64,000 nt of DNA from Siphonodentalium dalli (taxonomy: Eukaryota; Mollusca; Scaphopoda; Gadilida; Siphonodentaliidae), in assembly GCA_032622095.1 (NCBI GenBank), contig CP136067.1:96526707-96590706 (forward strand), written 5' to 3'. A model generated the notes under the pieces. It was not told the DNA's origin, ran no database searches, and worked only from the letters and a program-made list of their open reading frames with translations. How positions within the stretch are numbered: the stretch's first letter is position 1; every line of letters begins with the position of its first letter. Positions 45,801-53,478 of the stretch are shown one piece after another. Both the position numbers and the translations under genes were made by a program.

Positions 45801-47636
45801 TTTCAATTTCTGGCCACCAGTTTGGCCGCCATCTTGACTGAGTAACAATTGCCAAACCCTAATCAGTGATTTTCGGCATTTTTCTATTTCTGGTGGCCAT
45901 TTTTGGCCGCCATCTTGGATTTGGTGTGAATATTCCTCAACTCAGGTATAAGAGGAATCCTAGCTCGAGTATCTCCTGCATATATATATGTATGGGTGTT
46001 GTTATGATAGCAGTAACATTCATTGATTCGAAACATTACATCGCTTTTATTAACGTCGATTCGGCTTTGACCTATTATACCGGCATTTGGGAAAACGTGA
46101 TATCGGACAAAAATATCCCACAATGATGTATATTATGGTCCCCATGTGTTCGCCAATGACTTCTTCTATACGATAAATGTATAACATCACGCCAAGATGC
46201 CAATATTTTCCCAGAGACAAACGAAAGGTGGTGAAATGTCAGAAAAATAGCATATTTTCACATTTCGGCGGCCATCTTGGCCGCCATATTGGATTCTGGT
46301 ATCGGATTTTTGGCTAATTTGTAAGGGTTGTATATTACCATAACGAATCGAGCGGAAAGCAAGACCGCATGTGATATCATCTTTACTATAACGGCGATCA
46401 AAGATACCTGGTGCATATAAAAAAAATGGCCGCTATGATGGACGCCATCTTGTCTGGAGTCTCTGCGGCCACTTTTTTTTCTTGTTAACAAGTGAAAAAA
46501 ATTAGAGGAGACATTAAGAAAGAAAATTAGTGGGGTGAAGTTGAGTCCTGGGGGGGGGGGGGGGTGCAGAGGTTGACCAATATCTCCTGGACTAGAGGGA
46601 ACTACTGGTCAATGAGTGTTTTATATAGAATGGTTGAACTTATTATCTGAACATTTCCTGAGGGAACTACTTGTCAATGAGTGTTTAATATAGAATGGTT
46701 GAACTTATTATCTGAACATTTCCTGAGGGAATTACTTGTTGATGAGTGTTTAATATAGAATGGTTGAACTTATTATCTGAACATTTCTTTAGGGAATAAC
46801 TTGTTAATGAGTGTTTAATATAGAATGGTTGAACTTATTATCTCAACATTTCCTGAGGTAACTACTTGTCAATGAGTGTTTAATATAGAATGGTTGAACT
46901 TATTATCTGAACATTTCTTGAGGGAATTACTTGTCAATGTGTGTTTAGTACAGAAAGAGTTAAGCTACAATACCACCAGTCACTAATTTCTTCAGAATGC
47001 CCCACAACCAACATGCCACTGGCAGCCATCTTGGATTTTACTCTCTATCTCCCAGTAAATTTCGGAGGACTATTATAATCAGCATAGGCGTCCGTGTGTG
47101 AGTCCGGGTGTCCTTGCGGATGGCAGTGCAGACTTCCGCCCATCCTTATCTGCATGATAAGCAATGTTTAACATAATTTCTTGATAATTGGTACGTTGTT
47201 CACATTTTAGAAGTCGCAGGCCAAGTTCGAATGTGGTCATGGTCCGATGATTTTTGATGGAGTTATGCCCATTTTTCGACTTGGAAATTGCTGTTTTCAT
47301 GTTCTCGCATGGTAACTTGAACAAAATTCAACCAGATTTCTTTATATTTGGTATGTGGTTCAAACTTGAGAAGACGCTGGCCAAGTTTGAATGTGGTCAA
47401 GGCCCGATGATTATTTACAGATTAATGCCCTCTTTCTTTCTTTTTTTGACCGCATTGTGTTCAGATTGTGTCAAACTGCTCACCAAACCATTCTATCTGT
47501 CATAATATCATGGGGGAAATGAGAATAACTGAATATTAATTGTGTCTGTTTTATTTATTTTTGGTATGTCAAGACATCCCTGGGTTTATAACATCCCCCC
47601 CCCAATTTATATGTTACGACATCCCTGGGTTTATAA

Positions 47637-47667
<31 letters not shown>

Positions 47668-50600
47668 AGACCAATTGCTATATATTTCCCTCCTCCATCT
47701 AGAGATTTTTTCCCCTGTTGTCCATGTCCTTAGTTTTAACACTTTCATGACTGGAGCTTCCAGAATTTTTGCGAAAACCCTGTGCCAATGCATTCTTTTA
47801 TATATGCGAGTCTCCCATAGGGAGGGAGCCTTGCATATATATAAGAGAATGCATTGTCCTAACAAATTTTATAATATTTTAAAGAAAAATAAAAAAAAAT
47901 GATAATTGTTTTTTAAAGAATGTAAGAAATAAATGATAAAAATTTATAAAGAATGTAAGAAAAAATCATAAAATTGATAAAAATGTAAGAAAAAATCATA
48001 AAAATGTTAAAGAATATAAGAAAAAACGATAACAACTAATATTTAATTGCAGATGAGTTTAAATCATAAACCAACTGATAACTTGCTGTGTCCCTTAGTT
48101 TTAACAACTAATATTCATTTGCAGAGGAGGACGAATACGTTCCGCCGGTCGTCGAAGCTACTAATGTTGTTGAGGACGGAGCAATACACACAATAAGGTA
48201 TTTATCCCATCACTATGGCAGAGTCAGGTTACTGTGTTTTCAATTTTCCGGTGAACCAAGACAAGGTCCAGTCGATCACGCAAAATTTGACAACAACTGT
48301 CTATTATCTAGTTCATGGAAGTAAAAGTACATTTTAATAAATAATGGTGCTGGACATTTTCAGAATGAGGTCCCCAGAGAGTGAATTTTGTGATGCTACC
48401 CCACTCTGCAGGTTATCATCACTAAATTCACCCTCTGGGGACCTCATTCTGCTTCGGCCTCATCTCCTCTGGAAAGTATCTTTATTTTCAAATTTGATTG
48501 TTATGCTGGTTATACAAACTGTTATAATTTGCAAATTTAACTGAGTGCCTTATGAGTGCCTTTTAAGCAGCAGATATTTGAGTAATTTTGGGGGGGGGGG
48601 AAAAGAGTGCAAATAAAATATTTCTGTGTTGAGAACATGATGTAGTTTGAGGAGGAAAGGATGAGCAATGGAAATTTGAACATGAAGGAAGACCCTCTAG
48701 CCACATCAAGCCTGAGTTTAAAGTGCCTGTCATTTGCAGTATGAGGTCCCCAGAGGGTGAATTAGTGATGCTATCTTGCATATTGGTCTAGCATCACCAA
48801 ATTCACCCTCGAGGAACCTCATTCTGTATGGCCCCATCTGCTATGGGAGACATAGACTCAGATTGAAGTTCCCAAATGGTGAATATTGTGATGTATACCC
48901 ATTGGGAACCTCGATTATGCAATGTGTCGTCTGTCAATTTGAGGATATAGAGAAACTAAACCAAAAAAAGAAATAGATTCTATTTGAAGAAGTTTCTATA
49001 GAAATTTGATAATAAAGAATCTTTCCAGAGAAGATGAGGCCTAAGCAGAATTAGGTCCCCAGAGGGTGAATGTAGCGTTTTAGAGCATTTCGGTGGATTT
49101 TACGCTATACAAACTGTTATTTATTTATTTATATTGCCTTTACTGTGGTTGAGAGTTAGGTTAAGTTTGCGTATTTTGTAGTTAGGTACTTTGTATATAA
49201 TTTTATCCATTTGTTATTTACTATTATTTTAGGATGGGTGTCATGTCTGTATTGTAAGCGCATTGAAACTAATTTACTGTATAATGCGCTCTAAATGTAT
49301 CTATAATAATAATAATAATAATAATAATGCTAGCCCGCTATGCGGGATAGCATCACTGATTCACCCTCTGGGGACCCCATTCTGCAAATGACAGGCACAC
49401 TAAACATCACTGCACTTTTCACATAATCTCATGTTTCTTTATTTATGTCTCTCCCAGACACCCCACCTTGAAGAAAAACAAATAGCCAAAACAAAATCTA
49501 AACAAAACAAAAGGAATCAGAATCTTTTCTGTGATGTTATTCAGATTTCATGTTATTTTCAGGTGTAAGTTGTTTTACAATGAAGGCGGCGAATGGAAAC
49601 AGAAAGGAGTCGGTAACCTGAATCTAAAGCCATGTGATAACGGGAAGAACCAACTAATAATCCGAGCAGACACGTCACTAGGTGAGATACAGTAGATGAT
49701 AAAACACATATCATATTGCACAGGGATCACCGAAGACAAGATTTTCAGGGTGAAGTGACTTCTCCCTGCCACAAAAATAAGGCGAAGTGGTTGTTCTCTA
49801 TAGCGAAGTGGGTGTTACAAAATTTAAATTGATCAGTAGTGTAGTTGCTAAATAACGAAAATAGGAGAGATGTAATATGTAAATTCGAATTATGAAACAA
49901 CTGTTGAGATATGGAGTCTTATGATCACAGCATGACCCCAATAATTATTAATAATCCCCCAAACATAATTGTGATAGAAATGCAGCATTTTATATCATAA
50001 TTTTTGGAGCATTTATTTTATTAGCGGTTGTTTAATATTTTTTTATTTTATCAGCGGTTGTTTAACATTAGGTGTTGGAATAATAGGAATCGGTTCAGAC
50101 GTTTGAATTTTTGCCTTTAGAAGTGAGGACATATTGAAAATAGTAATTCCCCTTGAGAAGCATTATATCAATACCGATGCGTTTGTTAAAGTGATGTGAA
50201 ACACTCCGGTTGGGTGATCAACTAGAAATGGAGAATAATTTAGCTCAAAGTAGTTATTTTTATGAATATTAATCCAAATTTACACCACACACCGTCAGTC
50301 TTATACAATGTATATCTATTAGATGCAATGAGTATTGATGGCAAAATCATTTGCGTTAGTTTATTGCTGATTGTTGCATCCCAAATCGAGATGTAAATAT
50401 TTACAATTAAGCGTAGTTCAGACGGTGTTTTCTATGGAGTTGTATGGTCGATTTCTTTCGAGATTTTGGGCATTGTTAGTAGAATGCTACATTCCCCCAG
50501 TTGGCATAGCGTCTGAGTACTAATTTATCAGTTTCACGCACCCTAACAAGTCCATAATATGTCTTTAAAGTAATGTTCAGATAATAAGTTCAACATACAG

Positions 50601-51185
50601 CCTATGGTCGTTTGTTTATCTTATTATCTGAACATTTCCTAAGGGAACTACTCGTTAATGGCTCCACATCAATGAATAATTAGTATAGGAAGGGTTAACA
50701 AACCTGAGTTTAGTGTGCCTGTCAGTTGCAGAATGAGGTCCCCAGAGGGTGAATTTAGTGACGCTAACCAACAGCGGGATAGCATCACCAAATTCTCCCT
50801 CTGTGGGCCTCATTCTGCATGGCCTCAGCTGTTGTGAGAGACATAGACTCAGATTGAAGTTCCCAAATGGTGAACATTGTGATGTACACCCATTGGGAAC
50901 TCGATTATGCAAGGTGTCGTCTGCCCGCTATGCGGGATAGCATCACTAAATTACCCTCTGGGTAAAGTATTTGTTTTATTCATTTCAGGCAACATCCTTC
51001 TAAACGTCGTTCTAACATCCACAATGCCAGTGAAGCGTGAAGGAAAGAACAACGTTTCATTTGCGTGCGTTCCACATCCACCGATCGGCAAGGACACATC
51101 TAAAGTTTATATGATGCTTATACGCGTCAAGGGAGAGGATGACGCTGATGAACTATTGAAAAAAATTGAAGAATGCAAGAAATAA
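36759..51185 (+). CDS. NUP50: NUP50 nucleoporin, complete (7 coding exons, 392 aa)
   Basis: Exons 36759-36827, 37391-37474, 41138-41558, 43921-44136, 48125-48197, 49563-49681 and 50989-51185 join to 1,179 bp (392 residues plus stop). All junctions are AG/GT with compatible phases. NUP50 sits at the nuclear basket, binds importin-alpha and Ran, and helps release cargo and recycle importins. Residues 1-23 (KELTDRNWDEDD) and the basic KARRRN at 42-47 are the importin-alpha-binding N-terminus. Residues 52-95 hold FSGFG and FSF, and exon 4 has FSGFSF and FSFGS (FG-type). PIFKDYEKHL at 151-160 is a conserved block. Residues 264-392 are the Ran-binding domain, with CKLFY, LIIRADTSLGNILLNV, GKNNVSFACVP and MLIRVKGEDDADEL. 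Human NUP50 is about 468 residues; the FG-rich middle is shorter here. Introns carry many insertions but the coding frame is intact. Confidence 0.97.
37391..37474 (+). CDS. NUP50: NUP50 coding exon 2 (residues 24-51)
   Basis: An 84-bp exon (TTTACAG acceptor, AAC/GTTAGT donor, phase 0) encodes AGEFLQAATDVIQKRQIIKA followed by RRRNPGEN. The basic patch is the importin-alpha minor-site region of NUP50. Confidence 0.95.
37500..38000 (+). repeat. Pearl/Helentron-like tandem element in NUP50 intron 2
   Basis: A GTCCGTCCGTCTGTCTGTCT microsatellite (37553-37608) is followed by three diverged units of about 160 bp sharing GAACCAAATTTTGTATATGA-type phrases, GAGTTCGAATATG and GAGTTATGGCCCTTT. The inverted counterpart is at 1700-2200. 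Confidence 0.6.
38180..38330 (+). repeat. Dispersed repeat shared with 59785-59913
   Basis: GGTTCCTCGA, AATATTT(G/T)TTACCCC, GAAGCCAAA-AAATAGTAA and TTAATCGGAT occur in the same order at both places. GGATTGAGTACCTTTAA at 37973 and its inverse at 59496 may mark element ends. Confidence 0.55.
38455..39780 (+). repeat. 160-bp tandem array with hairpin head (about 6 units), NUP50 intron 2
   Basis: A perfect hairpin AGTCGAGTTTTT-CAAAAACTCGACT (about 38459-38483) and GGCGGGCGGGCGGAC introduce the array. Units recur every 160 bp (CTCCTGCAACAATATCTCGG at 38883, 39043, 39203, 39363 and 39524), each with CCGTTAGCGCGATAACTCGA. The middle units are almost identical and the outer ones more diverged. The array ends near AAAAAACTCGACAAAAG, echoing the head. 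The 93-97-residue open frames are by-products. Confidence 0.85.
39795..40292 (+). repeat. 29-bp tandem array, about 17 copies, NUP50 intron 2
   Basis: The unit is TCACTTTTTCTCTCTTTAT plus TTATTACGAG. As 29 is not a multiple of 3, all frames stay open, giving the repetitive SLYLLRVTF-type translations, which I do not regard as genes. It is strongly polypyrimidine on the transcribed-sense strand. Confidence 0.88.
40305..40400. mobile_element. Hairpin family P element, left-end fragment
   Basis: AAGCCTTGAAATAGTGTGTC opens it as in the 52299 copy. The hairpin (GATGTCCCCAGAGTGTGAAT ... GCTAGCATCACTAAATTA) breaks off before completing. Bases 40401-41137 hold no recognised feature. Confidence 0.65.
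41138..41558 (+). CDS. NUP50: NUP50 coding exon 3 (residues 52-191)
   Basis: A 421-bp exon (ATAACAG acceptor, AAAAAG/GTATTA donor, ending in phase 1). It carries AFKAFSGFG, a Ser-rich linker with KFSF, and the conserved block WITSHVEKNAYC...PIFKDYEKHL. It ends in a Lys/Glu-rich, probably helical tail. Confidence 0.96.
41928..42000 (+). pseudogene. Degenerate duplicate of NUP50 exon 4 start (pseudo-exon)
   Basis: This stretch matches the first half of NUP50 exon 4, including the pyrimidine-rich CTCTGCAG acceptor, AATCTGA-AAACC, TTCAAGTTCAC, and the shared run CATCATCATCTAATAATCTA. It has lost one base after the acceptor and nine bases inside, so splicing from exon 3 would read out of frame and stop at TAA after ATC repeats. 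A GT follows at 42001. It looks like a broken exon duplication. Confidence 0.8.
42140..42998. mobile_element. hAT-like element H3 (859 bp)
   Basis: The ends CAGGGTTCCAGC and GCAGGAACCCTG are inverted repeats. The flanks ATATAAGA and ATAAAAGA are an 8-bp duplication with one change. Both subterminal zones are crowded with CCTTGAAAACCCTTGAATT, a likely transposase-binding repeat. It carries a transposase fragment at 42466-42825. Confidence 0.85.
42466..42825 (+). pseudogene. hAT-type transposase fragment inside H3
   Basis: An open frame of 119 residues contains AKLMWSVKTVTSHFGWNSC, FRLMFPDSDIAKQFSIGENK and LVLMFDETYNKSLAKNQLDI. The MFDE(S/T)-N-K block followed by D-I-x-VR resembles an acidic catalytic-core segment in large uncharacterised, hAT-related proteins of animals. 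It stops right after DIYVR and has no zinc finger or C-terminal dimerisation region, so it is a remnant. The family call leans on the element's hAT ends. Confidence 0.55.
43083..43801. mobile_element. hAT-like element H4 (719 bp)
   Basis: It splits the family B sequence CTCTATGGG/AGACTC; CTATGGG is present on both sides (7 bp, 8 bp with one change). The ends are CAGGGTTTCCG and CTCCTG. No transposase frame is visible; the 72-residue frame at 43233 shows no recognisable motif. Confidence 0.7.
43921..44136 (+). CDS. NUP50: NUP50 coding exon 4, Ser/Thr FG-rich (residues 192-263)
   Basis: A 216-bp exon (CTCCACAG acceptor, CAAG/GTGGGT donor) encodes EESEKPTAMSAFKFTTSTTS and then a Ser/Thr-rich run with FSGFSF and FSFGS. 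A degenerate copy of its first half lies 2 kb upstream at 41928-42000. The acceptor is only 35 bp from the end of a TTAA family B element. Confidence 0.95.
44213..44240. repeat. Poly-C tract in NUP50 intron 4
   Basis: An uninterrupted run of nearly 30 C. The length is likely to be polymorphic or uncertain in assembly. Confidence 0.7.
44556..46594. mobile_element. Giant foldback element F2 (2,039 bp, 3-bp duplication GAG), NUP50 intron 4
   Basis: It has the same ends as F1 (TAGTCCAGGAGATATTGGTC and inverse) flanked by GAG. The left arm runs to about 45795 and the right arm from about 45800, with almost no loop; the right arm lacks about two of the ~170-bp units. Motifs such as CCAAGATGGCGGCC (45237) and its inverse (45905) repeat through both arms. 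The inner diverged loop seen in F1 is absent. Confidence 0.87.
46598..46950 (+). repeat. 65-bp minisatellite, about 5.5 copies
   Basis: GAACTTATTATCTGAACATT recurs at 46636, 46701, 46766, 46831 (one change) and 46896, exactly every 65 bp. The unit (GGGAACTACTTGTCAATGAG ... TTTAATATAGAATGGTT) is the right part of a family D element. Confidence 0.9.
47090..47460 (+). repeat. Pearl-like two-unit tandem repeat, NUP50 intron 4
   Basis: Two diverged units of about 150-160 bp share GGCCAAGTT(C/T)GAATGTGGTCA, GGCCCGATGATT/GGTCCGATGATT and a TTCTT-ATA-TTGG segment. CAGCCATCTTGGATTTTACT at 47022 precedes it, as in the array at 55.4-56.5 kb. Confidence 0.5.
47736..47866. mobile_element. TTAA family B element, copy B3 (partial)
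   Basis: TTTTAACACTTTCATGACTG begins it, followed by TTTGCGAAAACCCTGTGCCA and one complete hairpin module (GCATTCTTTTATATATGCGA ...). The second half is missing; AT-rich repeats of AAAATGTAAGAAAAAATCAT follow (47880-48030). Confidence 0.7.
48031..48056 (+). repeat. Duplicated acceptor region of NUP50 exon 5
   Basis: The run AACAACTAATATT-ATTTGCAG before exon 5 (48103-48124) is repeated 72 bp upstream, with an AG at 48051-48052. Splicing there would give an in-frame stop after a few codons (ATGAGTTTAAATCATAA), so it is probably unused or yields a nonsense transcript. Confidence 0.7.
48125..48197 (+). CDS. NUP50: NUP50 coding exon 5 (residues 264-288)
   Basis: A 73-bp exon (TTTGCAG acceptor, AATAAG/GTATTT donor) encodes EEDEYVPPVVEATNVVEDGA and IHTI, the acidic entry to the Ran-binding domain. 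A tandem copy of the acceptor region lies 72 bp upstream. Confidence 0.94.
48357..48455. mobile_element. Hairpin family P element, single hairpin
   Basis: GAATGAGGTCCCCAGAGAGT ... CACCCTCTGGGGACCTCATTC, followed by GGCCTCATCT and GAAAGTATCTTTATTTTC as in the 58.3-kb copy. Confidence 0.75.
48722..49403. mobile_element. Long hairpin family P element with a retroposon insertion, NUP50 intron 5
   Basis: Left hairpin 48740-48832, second module (GTTCCCAAATGGTGAATATT ... CCCATTGGGAAC) at about 48869-48910, and right hairpin 49036-49392. The last is interrupted at about 49073-49326 by a retroposon fragment. The ends read GTGCCTGTCATTTGCAG and its inverse. Confidence 0.78.
49073..49326 (+). mobile_element. 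Retroposon 3' fragment with (AAT)n tail
   Basis: It interrupts the right hairpin of the family P element and ends GTATCTATAATAATAATAAT. GCGCATTGAAACTAATTTAC and AATGCGCTCTAAATGTATC give the stem-like tail common to L2/CR1-type LINEs and their SINEs. It has no coding remnant. Confidence 0.55.
49563..49681 (+). CDS. NUP50: NUP50 coding exon 6, Ran-binding domain (residues 288-327)
   Basis: A 119-bp exon (ATTTTCAG acceptor, CTAG/GTGAGA donor) encodes CKLFYNEGGEWKQKGVGNLN followed by LKPCDNGKNQLIIRADTSL. It aligns closely with the human Ran-binding domain (CKLFYKKDNEFKEKGIGTLH). Confidence 0.97.
50290..50575 (-). repeat. Dispersed 280-bp repeat, copy 2
   Basis: Reverse-orientation partner of 10911-11190 (AGTTTCACGCACCC, GTTAGTAGAATGCTAC, TGTAAATATTTACAATTAAG). 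The preceding stretch 49682-50289 shows no recognised feature. Confidence 0.65.
50572..50698 (+). mobile_element. TTAA family D element, copy D4 (right half)
   Basis: Hairpin TGTTCAGATAATAAGTTCAA ... CTTATTATCTGAACATTTCC, then AAGGGAACTACTCGTTAATG and the end TTAGTATAGGAAGGGTTAA. The left half is missing. Confidence 0.75.
50703..50962. mobile_element. Hairpin family P element with internal deletion, abutting NUP50 exon 7
   Basis: Left hairpin 50737-50818, second module 50858-50900, then a jump from GGTGTCGTCTG to CCCGCTATGCGGGATAGCAT, so half of the right hairpin is gone. The remaining sequence ends TACCCTCTGG 26 bp before the exon 7 acceptor. Confidence 0.75.
50989..51185 (+). CDS. NUP50: NUP50 last coding exon 7 (residues 328-392, stop TAA)
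   Basis: A CATTTCAG acceptor at 50988 is followed by GNILLNVVLTSTMPVKREGK, NNVSFACVPHPPIGKD and the C-terminal MLIRVKGEDDADELLKKIEE. The stop is at 51183-51185. The acceptor lies about 26 bp from the truncated end of a hairpin MITE. Confidence 0.97.
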
Positions 51186-51366
51186 CAAACAGCTTTCTAG
51201 TGATTTGTTTAAACTGTAAAACGGCTGACTAGTGATATGTTAAATCCTCGAAATGCAGTTTAGTGGCACATTGAGTTGTCTTAAGGTGGTGCAGAGTACA
51301 TTTTTTAGAAACTTAATTTTTCAGAATTGGTGATATATCCTCAATTTTTTGCGGAAACAGATACTA

Positions 51367-51631
51367 TTACCATTTCATGACAGGAGCTGCGCTGGTGCAG
51401 CATTAAATATCCTGTACCAGTCCATTCTATTATATATGGAGTCTCCCATAGGGAATCTTGCATATATTTATTATAAGACTGCTTTGGCTTGCAAGGTCAA
51501 GGTAAATATTGTTGGGCCAAAGTATTCTCTAATATATGCAATGCTCCCTATGGGAGACTCGCTTATATAGAGAATGCATTGGTACATGGTTTTCGCAAAA
51601 TTTCAGGAAGCTCCAGTCATGGAACGGTTAA
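51367..51631. mobile_element. TTAA family B element, copy B4, in the NUP50 3' UTR
   Basis: TTACCATTTCATGACAGGAG opens it (TTAC in place of TTAA) and AGTCATGGAACGGTTAA closes it, with two hairpin modules inside. It is flanked by a 60-bp direct repeat (TGCAGAGTACATTTTTTAGA at about 51290 and 51638). Confidence 0.8.
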
Positions 51632-51828
51632 GGTGCTGCAGAGTACATTTTTTAGAAACATAATTTTCCAGAATTGATGATACATACTCAAACTTATGGA
51701 TTCCATCAAACAAGCATGATCATTTATCTGGTGCAAGTATTGTTTTTATTTTGACGGGAAAAGATACTATTAAATATTAAAGATGGATTATCTCTTTAAA
51801 TAATTTTTTTTAATAGTTGTGTAGGTAT

Positions 51829-52272
51829 AAAATAATAAATATGAATTGAAGACCCCTGTCCGGAAACGCTTCTATCAAATAATATTGATTTTAATTCGAT
51901 ATTTTATTATGAAATGAGATGATTAAATGGGACACTTTATTGTTCTATGTTTAGAACAGACCATTCGCGCGATACCATGTAGCGATAAAGATCATTAGGC
52001 TGTTCCCTAGCTACATTATGAACACCAACTGTCACAGATTGATTGTTTGTATTGTTTTATTCCATAGTTATAAGCGATAATGAGTCTAATTAACCATTAT
52101 TTGTGACAAAATTACACAATAAAATTTCTGGTCTCTTGTTAACAGTAACAACTATTGTTCATGAGCTAAACAACCACACGTTTGTAGACCGGAAAATATA
52201 TTCGAAATATAATCAATATTAATCGATAGAAGCATTTCTGGACAGGAGTCTTCAATTCATATCTATTTTATA
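51829..52272. mobile_element. Foldback element with about 85-bp arms after NUP50
   Basis: TATAAAATAATAAATATGAA, GAAGACCCCTGTCC and AACGCTTCTATC on the left are mirrored by GATAGAAGCATTTC, GGACAGGAGTC and TTCAATTCATATCTATTTTA. The interior is about 270 bp with no coding signal. It contains both candidate polyadenylation signals. Confidence 0.72.
51834..51839 (+). promoter_or_regulatory. Candidate NUP50 polyadenylation signal AATAAA
   Basis: An AATAAA occurs about 650 bp after the NUP50 stop, and another at 52118-52123. The 3' UTR between holds a TTAA family B element. Which signal is used cannot be told from sequence alone. Confidence 0.3.
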
Positions 52273-52298
52273 CCCCGGTAGTTATATAGCACATGTCT

Positions 52299-52468
52299 AA
52301 GCCTTGAAATAGGGTGTCTGTCATTTGCAGAATGAGGTCCCCAGAGGGTGAATTTAGTGATGCTACCCTGCATAGCGGGCTAGCATCACCAAATTCACCC
52401 TCTGGGAACCTCATTCTGCTGAGGTGTAACCTCATTCTGCAAATGACAGACACCCTATTTCAAGGCTT
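52299..52468. mobile_element. Hairpin family P element, short palindromic form with perfect 10-bp duplication
   Basis: GCACATGTCT occurs at 52289-52298 and 52469-52478. The element starts AAGCCTTGAAATAGGGTGTC and ends with the exact inverse; between lie the family hairpin and a short extra CCTCATTCTGC. This copy fixes the family's ends and duplication length. Confidence 0.9.
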
Positions 52469-52478
52469 GCACATGTCT

Positions 52479-53253
52479 ACAAAGAGATATACCATCTTTA
52501 AGGATTGGAGACTTCCTTCAAAATGTCACATCCTGGTTTTCAAAGGAATGTCCATGTTCTCTACCAAAGTGAATGTATTTATCTGATAATACAGTACATG
52601 ATGACAGTGTTAATATTTAGATTTAATGCCTGTTTATACGTCGCGCCCAACACCGGTCGCGCCAGACCAATTGGTATCAAAATGACTTAAGTACACAAAA
52701 GCTTGACAGGAGCACGACGTGACGCACTAATGTTGACACAGGCGAACATAGCACGCACAACCTGTGTTTGGCGTGACGTATAATATGGGCCTAAAAGGAA
52801 CTGATATTTATATGACATTGGATTAATTGATCTCCTTTGTGCCATTTTAACATTTTCTAAACTGTAGGGACAGTTTGTATTGAGTATGATGTCTGTTCTT
52901 GTTAATGAAAATTCACCGTGTCGGACAAATGAGTGCTGAATTGAAATGATATCTTCTTGAAAAACCAATGTTGTTTCTCTGTTAAATGCCCACTTAAATT
53001 TGAATGCCCAGGTGACATTTATATATAAAACATGCCATATTATATACCATTTGCAAGTAGAACCAAAAATATATATATTCTACCGGAATACGGAACAGCT
53101 GTGGCCTAGAAATGTCCACAAAATGACGGTTCTCAGATTCACACAAAGACTTCCCGTTATTGACCCAGAATGCATAAAAATTTGCAACTGAGAGATAGAA
53201 TTATTCCCCTTCCATTGAGAATAATAGACTGGTAGTACAGACCAGATGGAAAT
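52479..53253. other. Intergenic, no feature recognised
   Basis: Open frames here (up to 93 residues on the minus strand) have no recognisable motif or splice context. No transposon ends were seen. Confidence 0.35.
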
Positions 53254-53378
53254 TAAGAACAACACATGTCGGTACCTTGACAAAAACAACATGTTCACAG
53301 TTTATTTGACAGACACATATGTCAAATAAACATTTTGTTTTTGTCAAGGTACCGACATGTGTTCTGTGCTTAATAAAC
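53254..53378. repeat. Hairpin with about 55-bp arms, TTAA at both ends
   Basis: TTAAGAACAACACATGTCGG and ACCTTGACAAAAACA are mirrored by TGTTTTTGTCAAGGT and CCGACATGTGTTCTGTGCTTAA; the loop region is TGACAGACACATATGTCA. TTAA at both ends suggests another TTAA-type MITE. Confidence 0.7.
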
Positions 53379-53478
53379 TTGATAATACAATGTTTTGGGG
53401 CTTCCTCTTTCAAATGGTATATAATATGGAATATGTTGTATATAATGTGATCTGGAGATTCAAAAATTAAGTGGGTCT

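Larger units (their letters stand above)
44334..46963. mobile_element. TTAA family D element, copy D3, split by foldback F2 and expanded by a 65-bp minisatellite
   Basis: TTAACCATTTCTATGCTGAA at 44334 pairs with TTTAGTACAGAAAGAGTTAA ending at 46963. The hairpin TGTTCAGATAATAAGTTCAA and its partner lie at 44491-44550. F2 (44556-46594) is inserted just after the hairpin, and the right remainder is amplified in tandem. Confidence 0.8.

Noticed and set aside
47640-47665. C and CA runs as a possible regulatory element
   Set aside because: Simple homopolymer and dinucleotide runs; likely slippage or assembly variation.
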